DNA of 64,000 nt from Eilatimonas milleporae (GCF_003688555.1 NZ_REFR01000009.1:310001-374000), one strand, 5' to 3'. Positions 54,951 to 64,000 are shown, numbered from the stretch's first letter. The notes: generated by a model from the sequence alone, not told the origin. A program made the numbers and translations.

Positions 54951-54986
54951 ATGGGGTATCATGGGATTTTATGGGCGTCAATGGAA
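54951..54986. promoter_or_regulatory. MraZ-binding repeat array upstream of the dcw cluster
   Basis: Read on the plus strand, ATGGG starts at 54951, 54961 and 54971, with a degenerate ATGGA at 54981, so TGGGN units recur every 10 bases with 5-base spacers. This is the box known for MraZ. On the minus strand a TTGACG (54981-54976), a good -35 candidate for mraZ, lies inside the array, as expected for autorepression. Confidence 0.75.
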
Positions 54987-55124
54987 TCAAGACGAATAAA
55001 CAAGGTTTTCTGCGATTTGAAAACACCGCACCTGGGAAAACGTGCTCACTACTTTAAAAGACTTCATAGTTATTTGTTCATGATATGTTCCATTCATGAA
55101 AACGAATAGAAGAGCGCCAAAACA

Positions 55125-55152
55125 AATAAGGGGGCCCGAAGCCCCCCTTATT
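55125..55152 (-). terminator. Terminator of the zinc metalloprotease gene
   Basis: On the minus strand AATAAGGGGG-type arms (55143-55152 with 55125-55134) form a 10-bp stem, followed by TGTTTTGG. It begins 44 bases after the stop of the metalloprotease gene and also separates it from the dcw promoter region. Confidence 0.8.
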
Positions 55153-55195
55153 CCAGCGTTTAGACCGGTATACGGACCGGTCCCTCAGCACACTG

Positions 55196-57706
55196 TCACA
55201 TCCCGGCCATGGCGGCATCACAATGCCAGCAGGTCTCGCGCATCTGCTGTAACGGGTCGCGGGCGCCACCGGCACCGATGGGACTGCCCGGAGGCACCGG
55301 CGGCCTGCCGGGCGGGACAACGGCGGGTGTACGGGCCCGCGCAAAGGCGTCCTCGATGCGACGGGTCAGTGCCGCGGCCACGTCATCGCGGCGTCTTTCC
55401 AGCATCCGCAACAGATCTGCCAGCGCGGCATCGGCCTCTGCCCGGACGGGCATGGCATGGCCGCCGGCCTCACGCAGCGCGATCAGGTGTTCCACATAGC
55501 GCCCCAGGACAATCCCACGCAGCCATGCCGCCCGCTCTCCTTCACGACGGGGCTGCGCGGCCAGGCGGGCGCTGACACGCTGCAACACACCGGCAAGACC
55601 GGGATGACCGTCCAGCCGCCCCTGCTCCGACAGACGGCTGGCACGGGCAGGCGCCAGAATGGCCTCAAGAGTCAGATTGGCGGCCACTTCCGCAGCGCGC
55701 GCCAGATCGAATTGCGGCGCGGTGCGCGCGGCAAAAACCTCGCGCTGAAACTGCGGGTCGTCATCGCCGCGCTCAAGCGGGGCCAGGGCCGCAAGCACCG
55801 GATCGGTCACATCCAGCACTTCGGGCGAAAGCGCATCCAGAAGGGCAGTCAAAGCCCGTTCCTGATCGGTCCATGGCAGAATACGAGCGTCCGGCGCGCC
55901 GTCTCCGCTAAGACGGTAAACAAAGTCGAGACCGCCCAGCCACTTTGCCGCCGCCTGCAGTTGATACCGGTGATACAGATAAAGCGGTACCAGCTTTGTC
56001 TGTAATGCGGCCACAGGTTCGCCGGGACGCAGATTGCGCGCGCCGAACCGGTCCAGCGCATACCGTCTGAGTGACAGGGTGCGCCGCAGACTGGTAACGG
56101 CATCCTCGCCCGTATCCCACAGCGCACCGCGCCAGTGCCCGGTGCCGACAGACCGGCTGTCCGTATCCCCGACATAGAGGTACCCCTGCCGCGCGGCTTC
56201 GGCCACCAACGCATCCTGGGCCGTCCGGTCATCGCGCCCGCCATAATCGCCGTAAAGGAAATTGACCGTCCACATATCCCACACCCCCATGCCCACGGCA
56301 TAAGCCCGCGACACATCCGGTACGCCGCCCGCATCCAGCCGGATATCGGGCGCGGGATAATCCATGACGCTGGCCCGGCCGCCATAGGTGCTGGCCGCCA
56401 TATTGTGGGCAAAGCCGAGAGCATGCCCCACCTCATGGGCCGCAAGCTGGCGAATACGGTCCAACGCGATTTCCACCGGGTCATCCGCCGCACCGGTACC
56501 GGTTTTGCCGGCACCGAGCAGGGCTTCGAAAATCTTGATATCCTGACGCACCCGGAGCGAGCCGAGCAGCACGACACCGCGCAGCGCCTCACCCGTGCGG
56601 GGGTCATGCACCGCCGCACCGTAAGACCAGCCGCGCGTTGCCCGGTGCACCCAGTTCACCACATTATAGCGCGCGTCCAGGGGATGTGCGTCCTCGGGCA
56701 GTACCTCGACACGGTATCCGCCCGGAAACCCGGCAGCCTCAAAAGCCGCCGCCCACCATGAGGCGCCTTCGACAAGCGCGCTGCGGATCGGTTCCGGCGC
56801 GCCGCTGTCCACATAAAAGACGATGGGCCTGATCACCTGGCCGTCCGCATCCTTTTGCAGCCGGAAGCGGCGGGCCATACGCACCACCGTGTCGCCGTCA
56901 AGCGGCGCGGACATATCGATATGGGTGGTCCCGATCAGGGCGGCGCGCGGATCGTACAGACGGGGTTCATATCCCGGCTCAGGCAGTTTCATCAACGTTG
57001 TATGGGCGATAAGGGTCACGGCTTCCGGCACCGGCGTCGTGGTCCGCACCTCCTCGCCCGGCTCCGTCCCTTTAAAGGTCAGGTGGGCATCCACCTCCAC
57101 ATTCAAGGGGAAACTGTGCGTCTGGCCCAGGTCCACATAGCTTCTGCCCGGATCAAGGGAAAAACTGCCCTGTCCGCGAGCCTTCAGCCGGGCCGTCACG
57201 CCGATGGCGTCACGCATGAAAAATCCGGTCATATCCACCAGCAGGCGGCCTGTACCGTCTTCCCGCGCCAGTATCTCGCCGGACCAGATGATGGACCGGG
57301 CAAAGCTGGTCTCGACCGCGCGTTCCTCCGACGCGCGGCCGCTGCTGGCCCGAAAGTCGGTGTTTTCAACCTCCACCATCAGTCGTTTTCCAACGGCCTT
57401 CAGATGGATCAGGCGCGTGCCGGAGGGAACGCTGCGGTCCAGCCCCAGCGGGTTGGAGCCAAGGCCGCCGGTGAGATATTCGGCCAGAAGATAGCGCCCG
57501 GCGATGCCGTCTTCATCCGGCGCCGGCAGCGCAGCCAGTATTTTTGCCTTTTCCGTATCCGCATACAGGTCGACCAGCCCGGCACGCAGCTCCAGCCCGG
57601 CCGTCAGGTCGGCAAAGCGTTTCTCATCACCCTGCTCTTCCTGCGCATGCACCGCACCGCCGGCAATCATGGCCAGCAACACAAATGTTCTGACAGCCGT
57701 TTTCAT
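55196..57706 (-). CDS. Secreted zinc-dependent metalloprotease (DUF5117/DUF4953 type)
   Basis: The start is ATG 57706, six bases after GGGGGG; ATGs at 57712 and 57736 are less well placed. The 836-residue product has a signal peptide (FVLLAMIAGGAVHAQ). The N-terminal domain (about residues 40-290) fits the DUF5117 pattern, including GLGSNPLGLDRS. The catalytic zinc motif HEVGHALGFAHN is near residue 421, followed by ASVMDYPAPDI with a Met-turn-like SVMDY, typical of the metzincin-like DUF4953 family. The C-terminal 300 residues are helical. The last residues ETCWHCDAAMAGM contain a CxxC. Such enzymes are common in Bacteroidetes and Proteobacteria, but substrates are unknown. Confidence 0.87.
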   Translation of the reverse strand: MKTAVRTFVLLAMIAGGAVHAQEEQGDEKRFADLTAGLELRAGLVDLYADTEKAKILAALPAPDEDGIAGRYLLAEYLTGGLGSNPLGLDRSVPSGTRLIHLKAVGKRLMVEVENTDFRASSGRASEERAVETSFARSIIWSGEILAREDGTGRLLVDMTGFFMRDAIGVTARLKARGQGSFSLDPGRSYVDLGQTHSFPLNVEVDAHLTFKGTEPGEEVRTTTPVPEAVTLIAHTTLMKLPEPGYEPRLYDPRAALIGTTHIDMSAPLDGDTVVRMARRFRLQKDADGQVIRPIVFYVDSGAPEPIRSALVEGASWWAAAFEAAGFPGGYRVEVLPEDAHPLDARYNVVNWVHRATRGWSYGAAVHDPRTGEALRGVVLLGSLRVRQDIKIFEALLGAGKTGTGAADDPVEIALDRIRQLAAHEVGHALGFAHNMAASTYGGRASVMDYPAPDIRLDAGGVPDVSRAYAVGMGVWDMWTVNFLYGDYGGRDDRTAQDALVAEAARQGYLYVGDTDSRSVGTGHWRGALWDTGEDAVTSLRRTLSLRRYALDRFGARNLRPGEPVAALQTKLVPLYLYHRYQLQAAAKWLGGLDFVYRLSGDGAPDARILPWTDQERALTALLDALSPEVLDVTDPVLAALAPLERGDDDPQFQREVFAARTAPQFDLARAAEVAANLTLEAILAPARASRLSEQGRLDGHPGLAGVLQRVSARLAAQPRREGERAAWLRGIVLGRYVEHLIALREAGGHAMPVRAEADAALADLLRMLERRRDDVAAALTRRIEDAFARARTPAVVPPGRPPVPPGSPIGAGGARDPLQQMRETCWHCDAAMAGM

Positions 57707-57952
57707 GTACATCCCCCCGATGGATCGTTTTCGCACCTGCCTTTGGGCAGGTATGACCCAGGACCTTAGCCGAGAGACCGACTGACGTCATAATCTTTAT
57801 AAATTCAGCAGGGGGCAGGCCGGATGGAATGGTCGGACAGCCAACATACTTTGTTGAAAAGAATACCGTTTCACTGCCGCCATCATGCCGTGACATGATG
57901 GCTGTACCGGTTTATTCAGTTCCACCCAAGGATTGGCCAAACAGATACCGTC

Positions 57953-58570
57953 ATGCATCCGAACCGAACGTTTCGCAGGGCTACCAACGATCGCAACATC
58001 GCATTCGTACGCGACCGCGCCTTCGGCACGCTTGCCATCAACGGCGAAAACGGCCCCATGACATCCTGCATCCCTGCCCTCCTGTCGCATGACGGGTCTC
58101 ACCTTGATTTCCATCTGGTCCGGTCAAATCCGATGGCAGAGGCTCTCACAACACCCAAAAAAGCCGTCTTCCTGGTCAATGGACCGGACAGCTATGTCTC
58201 TCCCGACTGGTATGACCTGAAAGATCAGGTCCCGACATGGAACTATATTGCCGTGCGCATCGAGGGAGAGGCAGGCTGCCTCCCGGATGACGCTCTGGCG
58301 CCGCTTCTGGACCGTCTGTCAGCACATTTTGAAAAACGGCTGATCCCAAAGCCGCCATGGACATCGGGGAAAATGACACAAGGCCTGATGGAACGCATGA
58401 TGCGGTCCATCACAGCCTGCCGTCTGGCCGTGAGCAAAATCGACGCCACATGGAAGCTGAGCCAGAATAAAAAGAGCAATGCACGCAAGTACGCCGCGCA
58501 TGGCATTGCCGAAACCGGAATTGGCCTGTCGGTGAAGGATCTGGCCCTGTTGATGCGCGAAGCCGACTGA
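57953..58570 (+). CDS. PaiB-like FMN-binding protein
   Basis: The 205-residue product follows the PaiB pattern: MHPNRTFRRATNDRNIAFVR at the N-terminus, FGTLAINGENGPMTSCIPALL, FHLVRSNPMAEAL, AVFLVNGPDSYVSPDWYDLK, VPTWNYIAVRIEG, and near the C-terminus IDATWKLSQNKKSNARK. The split-barrel fold binds FMN. In Bacillus PaiB was named as a regulator of protease and sporulation genes, but an enzymatic role is equally possible. GPDSYVSPDWY and TWNYIAV are the key family signatures. No clear ribosome binding site is seen. It is divergent from the metalloprotease gene across 245 bases. Confidence 0.85.
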   Translation: MHPNRTFRRATNDRNIAFVRDRAFGTLAINGENGPMTSCIPALLSHDGSHLDFHLVRSNPMAEALTTPKKAVFLVNGPDSYVSPDWYDLKDQVPTWNYIAVRIEGEAGCLPDDALAPLLDRLSAHFEKRLIPKPPWTSGKMTQGLMERMMRSITACRLAVSKIDATWKLSQNKKSNARKYAAHGIAETGIGLSVKDLALLMREAD

Positions 58571-58615
58571 CAGGCGGGCGGCAGGGCATGCCGTCGGCAT
58601 ATGCCGGAATATAAG

Positions 58616-58989
<374 letters not shown>

Positions 58990-58995
58990 TGTTCC

Positions 58996-59025
58996 ATATA
59001 AGGCATTGCCGGGCGGCATGGTCAA
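58996..59025 (-). promoter_or_regulatory. Promoter of rnpB
   Basis: On the minus strand TTGACC (59025-59020) and TTATAT (59001-58996) are separated by 18 bases, and the RNA 5' end falls about 7 bases after the -10 element. It is a close match to the sigma-70 consensus. Confidence 0.8.
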
Positions 59026-59148
59026 GGTTTGCGCGATGCATACCGCAACGGCGCATTACATACCGAACATGCTTTCCAGCGATCGGCTATTGATCCCGGC
59101 GAAGCTTTGCGGCAGTCTCCGCCCACATTTCGCCGGAGTGACGAATCC

Positions 59149-59391
59149 ATGAAAAAATCCAGCCTGCTCGTTTTCACCAGCCTGGGGCTTGCCGCGTGCG
59201 GTGGCGGCGGTGACGAAATCATCTTCGACACCCGTCTCGGCCCGGCGACCCGGTTACAGGTCGAAACACTGCCCAATACGTTAAGCGGCGATACGGCCAA
59301 TGCACGCTATTCGTCGATCCCCCTGGAAGGGCCGGGCATGGCCTCAAAAGACGGATCCGGAACGGAGGACACGTCCGGCTCAGGCACCTGA
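59149..59391 (+). CDS. Small lipoprotein of unknown function
   Basis: ATG 59149 has GGAG ten bases upstream. The 80-residue product starts with a lipoprotein signal and lipobox (LGLAAC, Cys17), then a short Gly run (CGGGGDE), a mature part of about 45 residues and a low-complexity tail rich in Ser, Gly, Thr and Asp (DGSGTEDTSGSGT). I do not recognise the family. It is divergent from rnpB and convergent with a TetR gene. Confidence 0.65.
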   Translation: MKKSSLLVFTSLGLAACGGGGDEIIFDTRLGPATRLQVETLPNTLSGDTANARYSSIPLEGPGMASKDGSGTEDTSGSGT

Positions 59392-59468
59392 GCGTCACGC
59401 CGTCCGCACCTGAAAGGCGCCTGGGCACCAGAACGTTCAGCAGCCGGTCCGTTTAGCAAGAGAACCGT

Positions 59469-60170
59469 TCAGCGCCCGGACTTATACAGCTTCAAAAATG
59501 CATCGATGCAGTTTGTCACATGGGCATCAAGCGTGGCACGGTCCACCCTGTCAACCAGCCCGATGGCGAGGCGGTAATGGAGCCCCCCTTTCAACAGACT
59601 GACAAGCTGCATGGCGGCCAGTTCAAGATCGGGAATGTCCAGCTCGCCCCGTTCACACCACTGGCCGAGAAACGCTTTCAGACTGTCAAGCATGTCCAGC
59701 GGGCCGGACTGCCAGAACAGCTCGGCCAGATCGGGGCCCTTGCCGCCGCGTTCCACCAACAGGCGGAACATGGCGATGGCCTCTTCGCCCAACATCAGTT
59801 CGGCGATATGGTCGGAAACTGTTCTCAAATCGCTTTCAAGAGAATGGGCACCGACACGGCTGAGTACATTTTCCGGGTAATGCTCTTCGATCTTGGCGCG
59901 GGTGGATGCCGCGAACAGCTGTTCCTTACCGGCGAAGTGACTGTAAACAGTCTGTTTTGAAACACCGGCCCGGCGTGCCACCTCATCCATGCTGGTGCCG
60001 TCGAACCCGTTCTCCAGAAACAATGCGGTCGCTGCCTCAAGTATGGCCTGATTCTTTTCCACACATCGTGGACGCCCCCTGCCCTGATTTTTTGTCTCGT
60101 TCCCTACCTGATGCGCAACCGCCCCTTCGGCTGCGGTATCCTGCATTATGGCTACCGCCGTATCCGCCAC
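59469..60170 (-). CDS. TetR/AcrR-family repressor of the RND pump
   Basis: The start is GTG 60170, with AAAGGG eight bases upstream; an ATG at 60146 is possible. The 233-residue product has a polar N-terminal arm, the TetR helix-turn-helix (ILEAATALFLENGFDGTSMD and VARRAGVSKQTVYSHFAGKE, about residues 43-82), and a C-terminal all-helical domain of the AcrR/TetR_C_7 type with GEEAIAMFRLLVERG. It is divergent from an RND adaptor–permease pair, and an 18-bp palindrome lies between them. It probably represses both until a toxic compound binds. Confidence 0.9.
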   Translation of the reverse strand: MADTAVAIMQDTAAEGAVAHQVGNETKNQGRGRPRCVEKNQAILEAATALFLENGFDGTSMDEVARRAGVSKQTVYSHFAGKEQLFAASTRAKIEEHYPENVLSRVGAHSLESDLRTVSDHIAELMLGEEAIAMFRLLVERGGKGPDLAELFWQSGPLDMLDSLKAFLGQWCERGELDIPDLELAAMQLVSLLKGGLHYRLAIGLVDRVDRATLDAHVTNCIDAFLKLYKSGR

Positions 60171-60207
60171 TAGACTGGCCCTTTCCTTCTGCCCAAAGCC
60201 CTATGAA

Positions 60208-60234
60208 ACAACACTTTATTCTCGGACGTGTTGT
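60208..60234. promoter_or_regulatory. Inverted repeat upstream of the TetR gene
   Basis: ACAACAC (60208-60214) and GTGTTGT (60228-60234) are perfectly complementary with a 13-base spacer, 38 bases before the GTG of the TetR gene. It could be a second operator or a 5' leader hairpin. Confidence 0.35.
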
Positions 60235-60294
60235 CATTTTTCTGTCACTTTGATGACTATGCCACGTTTCCCGGCAATGAACAATGAATAATTA

Positions 60295-60312
60295 CTGGAC
60301 TGATCAGTCCAG
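60295..60312. promoter_or_regulatory. Perfect 18-bp palindrome, probable TetR operator
   Basis: CTGGACTGATCAGTCCAG is fully self-complementary and is located in the divergent promoter region between the TetR gene and the RND adaptor gene. AcrR-type regulators bind sites with this core symmetry (ACTGATCAGT). Confidence 0.75.
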
Positions 60313-60471
60313 AAAGTGTATGGATACTCTCGGGCAAATCGATATATCCGCAACGCCCGTCTTGCCAGCGTATCCCTCGGGTGGCCGGCGGATGACGATA
60401 TGGTGTTTGGAGTAGACGGCGCGCTGGCCGCAATGGCCTGACGGCAGCTTCGCAATCTAAGGAAACGGCTT

Positions 60472-61695
60472 ATGCCATCGCATACCCCTCCGACGGGCAC
60501 GGGTCTCGCCAATCGGGACCTGACAGAATACGTATTGGGCCGTGTCCGGCTGACGGGCAGCGGTGCACTTCGCCTTGTTCTCGCGGTGGCGGGTGTGGGC
60601 GTCATTCTGGCCATTCTCGCCCTCCGTCTCAGCGCCCAGTCCGGACAGGATATCCCAAAGGGTTTTGATCCAATCGGGGCCAGCCGCGCCCTGCCCGTGC
60701 GGACGGTCACGGTCGAACTTGCCCCCGGCTATTATGCCCGCCGCAGTTTTACGGGACGCGCCATAGCCGCGCGCACCAGCCCCATGTCCTTTGAGCTGGC
60801 CGGCACCCTTGCCCGTGTCCATGTGGATCAGGGCGACCGCGTTAAAGGGGGCGATCTGCTGGCCGAGCTGGACACGGCCCGCCTGCATGCGCGCCTGGCC
60901 GAGGTTCGCGCGGAACGGGATGAAGCGGCAGCCAACCTCGCGCTCGCAGAGCGCACACTGAACCGCGTGCGCGAGACGCACGCACGCGGTCATGCCTCCG
61001 CCCAGCGCCTGGACGAAGCCGAGGCCAACGCAACCGCGCTGAAAGCACGTCTGGGACGGCTCGCCGCGACCATCGGGGCCCTGGATGTGGATCTGGAAAA
61101 ATCGCGTATTCGCGCACCTTTTGACGGTACGATCACCGCCCGCATGGCCGACGAAGGCACGGTGACCGCCGCCGGCAGTGCCATTCTGGAACTGATTGAA
61201 GACGGTGTGATGGAAGCGCAGATCGGCCTGCCCCCCGATATCGCGGCGGCTGTGCGCTCCGGTATGCCTATTGCCCTTTATAACGGCAGACGCAAGCCCA
61301 TCGAAACGGCAACATTGAAAGCCATTGTTCCCGTCATTACTGGGGAAACCCGCACCATGATGGCAACGTTCGACCTGCCGGGCAGCGGCATCACCCGCGG
61401 CGAGCTGGTCACCGCCATTGTCCGCAACTGGCATGAAGCCGGTGGCGCGTGGATACCGCTGAGAAGCCTGTCGGCCGATGTGCGCGGCCTGTGGCGTGTT
61501 TACAAGGTCACCGACGGTCCCGACGGCCCGCATGTGCGCTTTGAAAACGTACAGATCCTGCACACGGACGGCGATCGTGTCTTTGTCACCGGCACCCTGT
61601 CCGGCGGCGACCGGATCATTGCCGACGGCATTGACCGTCTGGCACCGGGCCAGCGCGTGACCATTCTGGACGACAGCCCGGCCTCCATAGGCTGA
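60472..61695 (+). CDS. RND efflux periplasmic adaptor subunit
   Basis: ATG 60472 follows AAGGA by eight bases. The 407-residue membrane-fusion protein has an N-terminal span (LVLAVAGVGVILAILAL, about residues 36-52). A lipoyl half (ELAGTLARVHVDQGDRVKGGDLLAELD), a coiled-coil hairpin (about 140-200), the second lipoyl half (RIRAPFDGTITARMADEGT), a beta-barrel and a membrane-proximal domain follow. It connects the inner-membrane permease to an outer-membrane channel, which is not in the window. The N-terminal cytoplasmic tail of 35 residues is longer than usual. The permease gene starts 34 bases later. Confidence 0.92.
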   Translation: MPSHTPPTGTGLANRDLTEYVLGRVRLTGSGALRLVLAVAGVGVILAILALRLSAQSGQDIPKGFDPIGASRALPVRTVTVELAPGYYARRSFTGRAIAARTSPMSFELAGTLARVHVDQGDRVKGGDLLAELDTARLHARLAEVRAERDEAAANLALAERTLNRVRETHARGHASAQRLDEAEANATALKARLGRLAATIGALDVDLEKSRIRAPFDGTITARMADEGTVTAAGSAILELIEDGVMEAQIGLPPDIAAAVRSGMPIALYNGRRKPIETATLKAIVPVITGETRTMMATFDLPGSGITRGELVTAIVRNWHEAGGAWIPLRSLSADVRGLWRVYKVTDGPDGPHVRFENVQILHTDGDRVFVTGTLSGGDRIIADGIDRLAPGQRVTILDDSPASIG

Positions 61696-61729
61696 CAGCG
61701 CCGGCCCCACACGTGTGAAAGACAGTCCG

Positions 61730-64000
61730 ATGCAAGGTTCTCTTTATAATCATCCCCGTGTCGTCTGGCTGATCCTGCTGCTGATCCTGACCGCCGGGCT
61801 GAACGCCTTTTTCAACATGCCGCGGCTGGAAGATCCCCATATGGAAAGCCGCATCGTGCAGGTCACCACCTTTTACCCCGGCGCCGACGCCGAGCGGGTC
61901 GAGGCCGAGGTCACGGAGAAGCTTGAACGCAAGATGCGCGAAATCGCCGAGGTCAAGGAAATCCGCAGCACATCCAGACCCGGCATTTCCTTCATATCCA
62001 TTGAACTGGAAGACCGCGTCGATGACGCCAAACCGATCACCGCGCGCCTGCGCGACAAGGTCGCGGAGGTCACTGACCTGCCGGAAGGGGCCGGTGCACC
62101 CGACTTTTCGGATACGCGTATTTACGCCCATTCCGCCATTCTGGCCCTGACCTGGCGGGCTGAAAGTCCTATCAACTATGCCATTCTGGGACGTCACGCG
62201 CGGGAATTGGAAAGCCGCCTACGCAATCTCGCGGGTACGGATTTTGTCGATGTGCTCGGCCTGCCGCAGGAGGAAATCCGCGTCAATCTCGATGATGCGG
62301 CCCTGGCCGCCCACGGCCTGTCCATCGATACCGTGGCGCAAAGGGTTCAGGGATCGGATGCCCGCAGCGCGGCCGGCGTTGTATCCGACAGCCGCAACCG
62401 CATGGTGGTGGAAGTATCAGGTGCCTTGGACAGTCTGGCACGGATCCGCCGTATTCCCCTGGATTTTGACGAACGCGGCGCCAGCCTGCGCATCGGTGAC
62501 GTGGCAACGGTCGAACGGGCTTTCGAGGACCCGCCCGGCCGTCTGACCTATCTGGACGGCTATTACGGCGTCGTCGTGGCTGCCCGGATGTTTCAGGACA
62601 ACCGGATTGACGCCTGGTCCATGCAGGTTGACCGGCTGATGCGGGATTTTGAGGCGACCCTGCCGTCGTCCATCACACTGGAGCGGATTTTCGACCAGCG
62701 TGACTATGCCGATGCCCGTCTGAATGATCTGATGGGCAACCTGGCCGTCGGTGCGCTGGTCGTGGTTTCGGTCCTGATGGTGTCACTGGGCTACCGGGCG
62801 TCGGTGGTGGCGGCATCCATCCTGCCGCTGACCCTGCTGGCGGCTCTGGCGATCACCAATATCATGGGGCTGAGGATCGAACAGGTCCTTGTCACCGGTC
62901 TGATCGTGGCTCTCGGGATCATGGTGGACAATGCCATTGTCATCACGGATGAAATTCAACAACGCCGCCTGAAAGGCGAGCGCCGGTCAGTCGCCGTCGC
63001 CAAAACCGTGCGCAAACTGTGGCTGCCGCTGGCCGGCAGTACGGTGACGACCATTATCGCCTTCATGCCGCTGATCCTGATGCCGGGCAATGCCGGCGAC
63101 TTCATGATCGGTGTCCCGGCGGCCGTGATCGCCTCTCTCATCGCATCCTATGTCATCGCCTTTACCATTATATCCGCGGTCGCGGGCAGACTGGTCGAAG
63201 GCCGCAAGGTGGCGGAAAACGATACGCGCCGGCGTCTCTGGTGGCGGGACGGGATTGAAGGCCGCTGGCTGGCGGACCGTTTTCGCCGGTCGCTGGAATG
63301 GTCGGTGCGACGACCGCTGCGGTCCATGATCGTCGCCATGGGCATTCCGCTTTTCGGCTTCGTTCTCGCCGGTCAGTTGACCGAGCAGTTTTTCCCCATC
63401 AGTGACCGGAACCAGTTTCGCATCCAGCTGTTCATGCCGGCGCAAAGCGCGATCGAGGAAACGCGCGGCGCCGTGGAACGCATCCAGGCGCGTCTCCAGC
63501 AGGAGCCGGCGCTGCGGTCCAGTCACTGGTTTATCGGGTCACGTCCGGCAAAATTTTATTACAACATGTTCGCCTCCAACGACGGTGTCGTGTCCATTGC
63601 CGAGACCGTCATCACCGTTGACAGTTTCTCGGACGTTCCGAAACTGGTGCCCCGCCTGCAAGAGGAACTGACCCTGCTGGTGCCCGAAGCCATGGTGCTG
63701 GTGCGCGAATTCGGGACCGGCCCGCCCATTCAGGCACCGCTGGAGGTCCGTATCATCGGCCCGGACCTGCGTGTTCTGGAAGAAATCGGCGACGACTTGC
63801 GCAGCATCGTCAGTCGCCTGCCCCACGTCACCTTCACCCGGACCACGTTGAAGGCCGGACGCCCCATGGTCTCGGTTGTGGCGCGCGAAGATGACGTATC
63901 GGTGGCCGGCCTGTCACTGGCCCAGGTGGAAAGCCAGCTTCAGGCCCTGACCAACGGCATCGTCGCCACCCATGTGATCGAGGAAACACAGGAAGTCCCC
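61730..64000 (+). CDS. RND efflux permease (5' part, runs off the window)
   Basis: The frame is open from ATG 61730 to the window end (757 codons), so the C-terminal quarter or so is missing. The N-terminus has the first span (RVVWLILLLILTAGLNAF) and the porter domain start VTTFYPGADAERVEAEVTEK, as in AcrB-type pumps. Spans TM2-TM6 contain VLVTGLIVALGIMVDNAIVITDEI (family motif A region with GIMVDNAIV) and AGSTVTTIIAFMPLIL. Motifs such as PGRLTYLDGYYG differ from classical AcrB, and the sequence is closer to the shorter MMPL/HAE1-like pumps of alphaproteobacteria. It exports drugs or other hydrophobic compounds using the proton gradient, with the adaptor just upstream. Confidence 0.9.
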   Translation, partial: MQGSLYNHPRVVWLILLLILTAGLNAFFNMPRLEDPHMESRIVQVTTFYPGADAERVEAEVTEKLERKMREIAEVKEIRSTSRPGISFISIELEDRVDDAKPITARLRDKVAEVTDLPEGAGAPDFSDTRIYAHSAILALTWRAESPINYAILGRHARELESRLRNLAGTDFVDVLGLPQEEIRVNLDDAALAAHGLSIDTVAQRVQGSDARSAAGVVSDSRNRMVVEVSGALDSLARIRRIPLDFDERGASLRIGDVATVERAFEDPPGRLTYLDGYYGVVVAARMFQDNRIDAWSMQVDRLMRDFEATLPSSITLERIFDQRDYADARLNDLMGNLAVGALVVVSVLMVSLGYRASVVAASILPLTLLAALAITNIMGLRIEQVLVTGLIVALGIMVDNAIVITDEIQQRRLKGERRSVAVAKTVRKLWLPLAGSTVTTIIAFMPLILMPGNAGDFMIGVPAAVIASLIASYVIAFTIISAVAGRLVEGRKVAENDTRRRLWWRDGIEGRWLADRFRRSLEWSVRRPLRSMIVAMGIPLFGFVLAGQLTEQFFPISDRNQFRIQLFMPAQSAIEETRGAVERIQARLQQEPALRSSHWFIGSRPAKFYYNMFASNDGVVSIAETVITVDSFSDVPKLVPRLQEELTLLVPEAMVLVREFGTGPPIQAPLEVRIIGPDLRVLEEIGDDLRSIVSRLPHVTFTRTTLKAGRPMVSVVAREDDVSVAGLSLAQVESQLQALTNGIVATHVIEETQEVP

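Overview
The window is a stretch of GC-rich chromosome from an alphaproteobacterium. The evidence is an almost complete division and cell wall (dcw) cluster with a long-linker FtsZ, meso-diaminopimelate-type MurE, the syntenic run folB–uvrC–pgsA–moaD–moaE, and a TonB-dependent receptor of the type abundant in Caulobacter and Xanthomonas. A finer placement (for example a Kordiimonadales-, Sphingomonadales- or Rhodospirillales-like lineage) cannot be made safely from sequence reading alone. No tRNA, rRNA, insertion sequence, phage or convincing CRISPR array was recognised. The only mobile-looking decay is a TonB-receptor remnant near 10.6–11.1 kb.

Region by region. 0–7 kb: the 3' end of a membrane protein gene, a secreted 877-residue protein resembling family 64 beta-1,3-glucanases, and a secreted VPS10/BNR-repeat protein. 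7–9.5 kb: two ArsR-family regulators, a small secreted protein and an Acr3 arsenite exporter, with operator-like palindromes. 9.6–15.4 kb: an AraC/GyrI regulator, the TonB-receptor remnant, a flavoprotein oxidase joined to a Bor-like lipoprotein, a chromene-carboxylate isomerase/short-chain dehydrogenase pair, and a divergent HxlR regulator. 15.5–23.5 kb: a probable glycan-uptake locus with a sodium/solute symporter, ROK repressor, phosphodiester glycosidase and TonB-dependent receptor; the last two share an upstream AT-rich motif. 23.6–36.6 kb: M48 and M14 peptidases, ribosomal protein L32, a GhrA-type reductase, a Ca2+/Na+ exchanger, two folate genes, uvrC, pgsA, moaD, moaE and a SIMPL protein.

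36.6–54.8 kb holds the dcw cluster on the minus strand in the order mraZ–rsmH–ftsL–ftsI–murE–murF–mraY–murD–ftsW–murG–murC–murB–ftsQ–ftsA–ftsZ. Nine junctions are 4-base ATGA overlaps, which points to translational coupling. The usual ddl gene between murB and ftsQ is missing. A four-unit, 10-bp-period repeat array upstream of mraZ matches the known MraZ-binding box. ftsZ ends at a good intrinsic terminator.

55–64 kb: a large secreted zinc metalloprotease, a PaiB-like protein, the RNase P RNA gene (minus strand, with a visible promoter), a small lipoprotein, and a TetR regulator divergent from an RND efflux adaptor and permease. An 18-bp perfect palindrome lies between the regulator and the pump. 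The permease runs off the end of the window.

Functional picture: mostly housekeeping genes (envelope synthesis, division, DNA repair, cofactors), interleaved with nutrient scavenging (secreted peptidases, glycan uptake) and stress or efflux modules (arsenite, RND pump).
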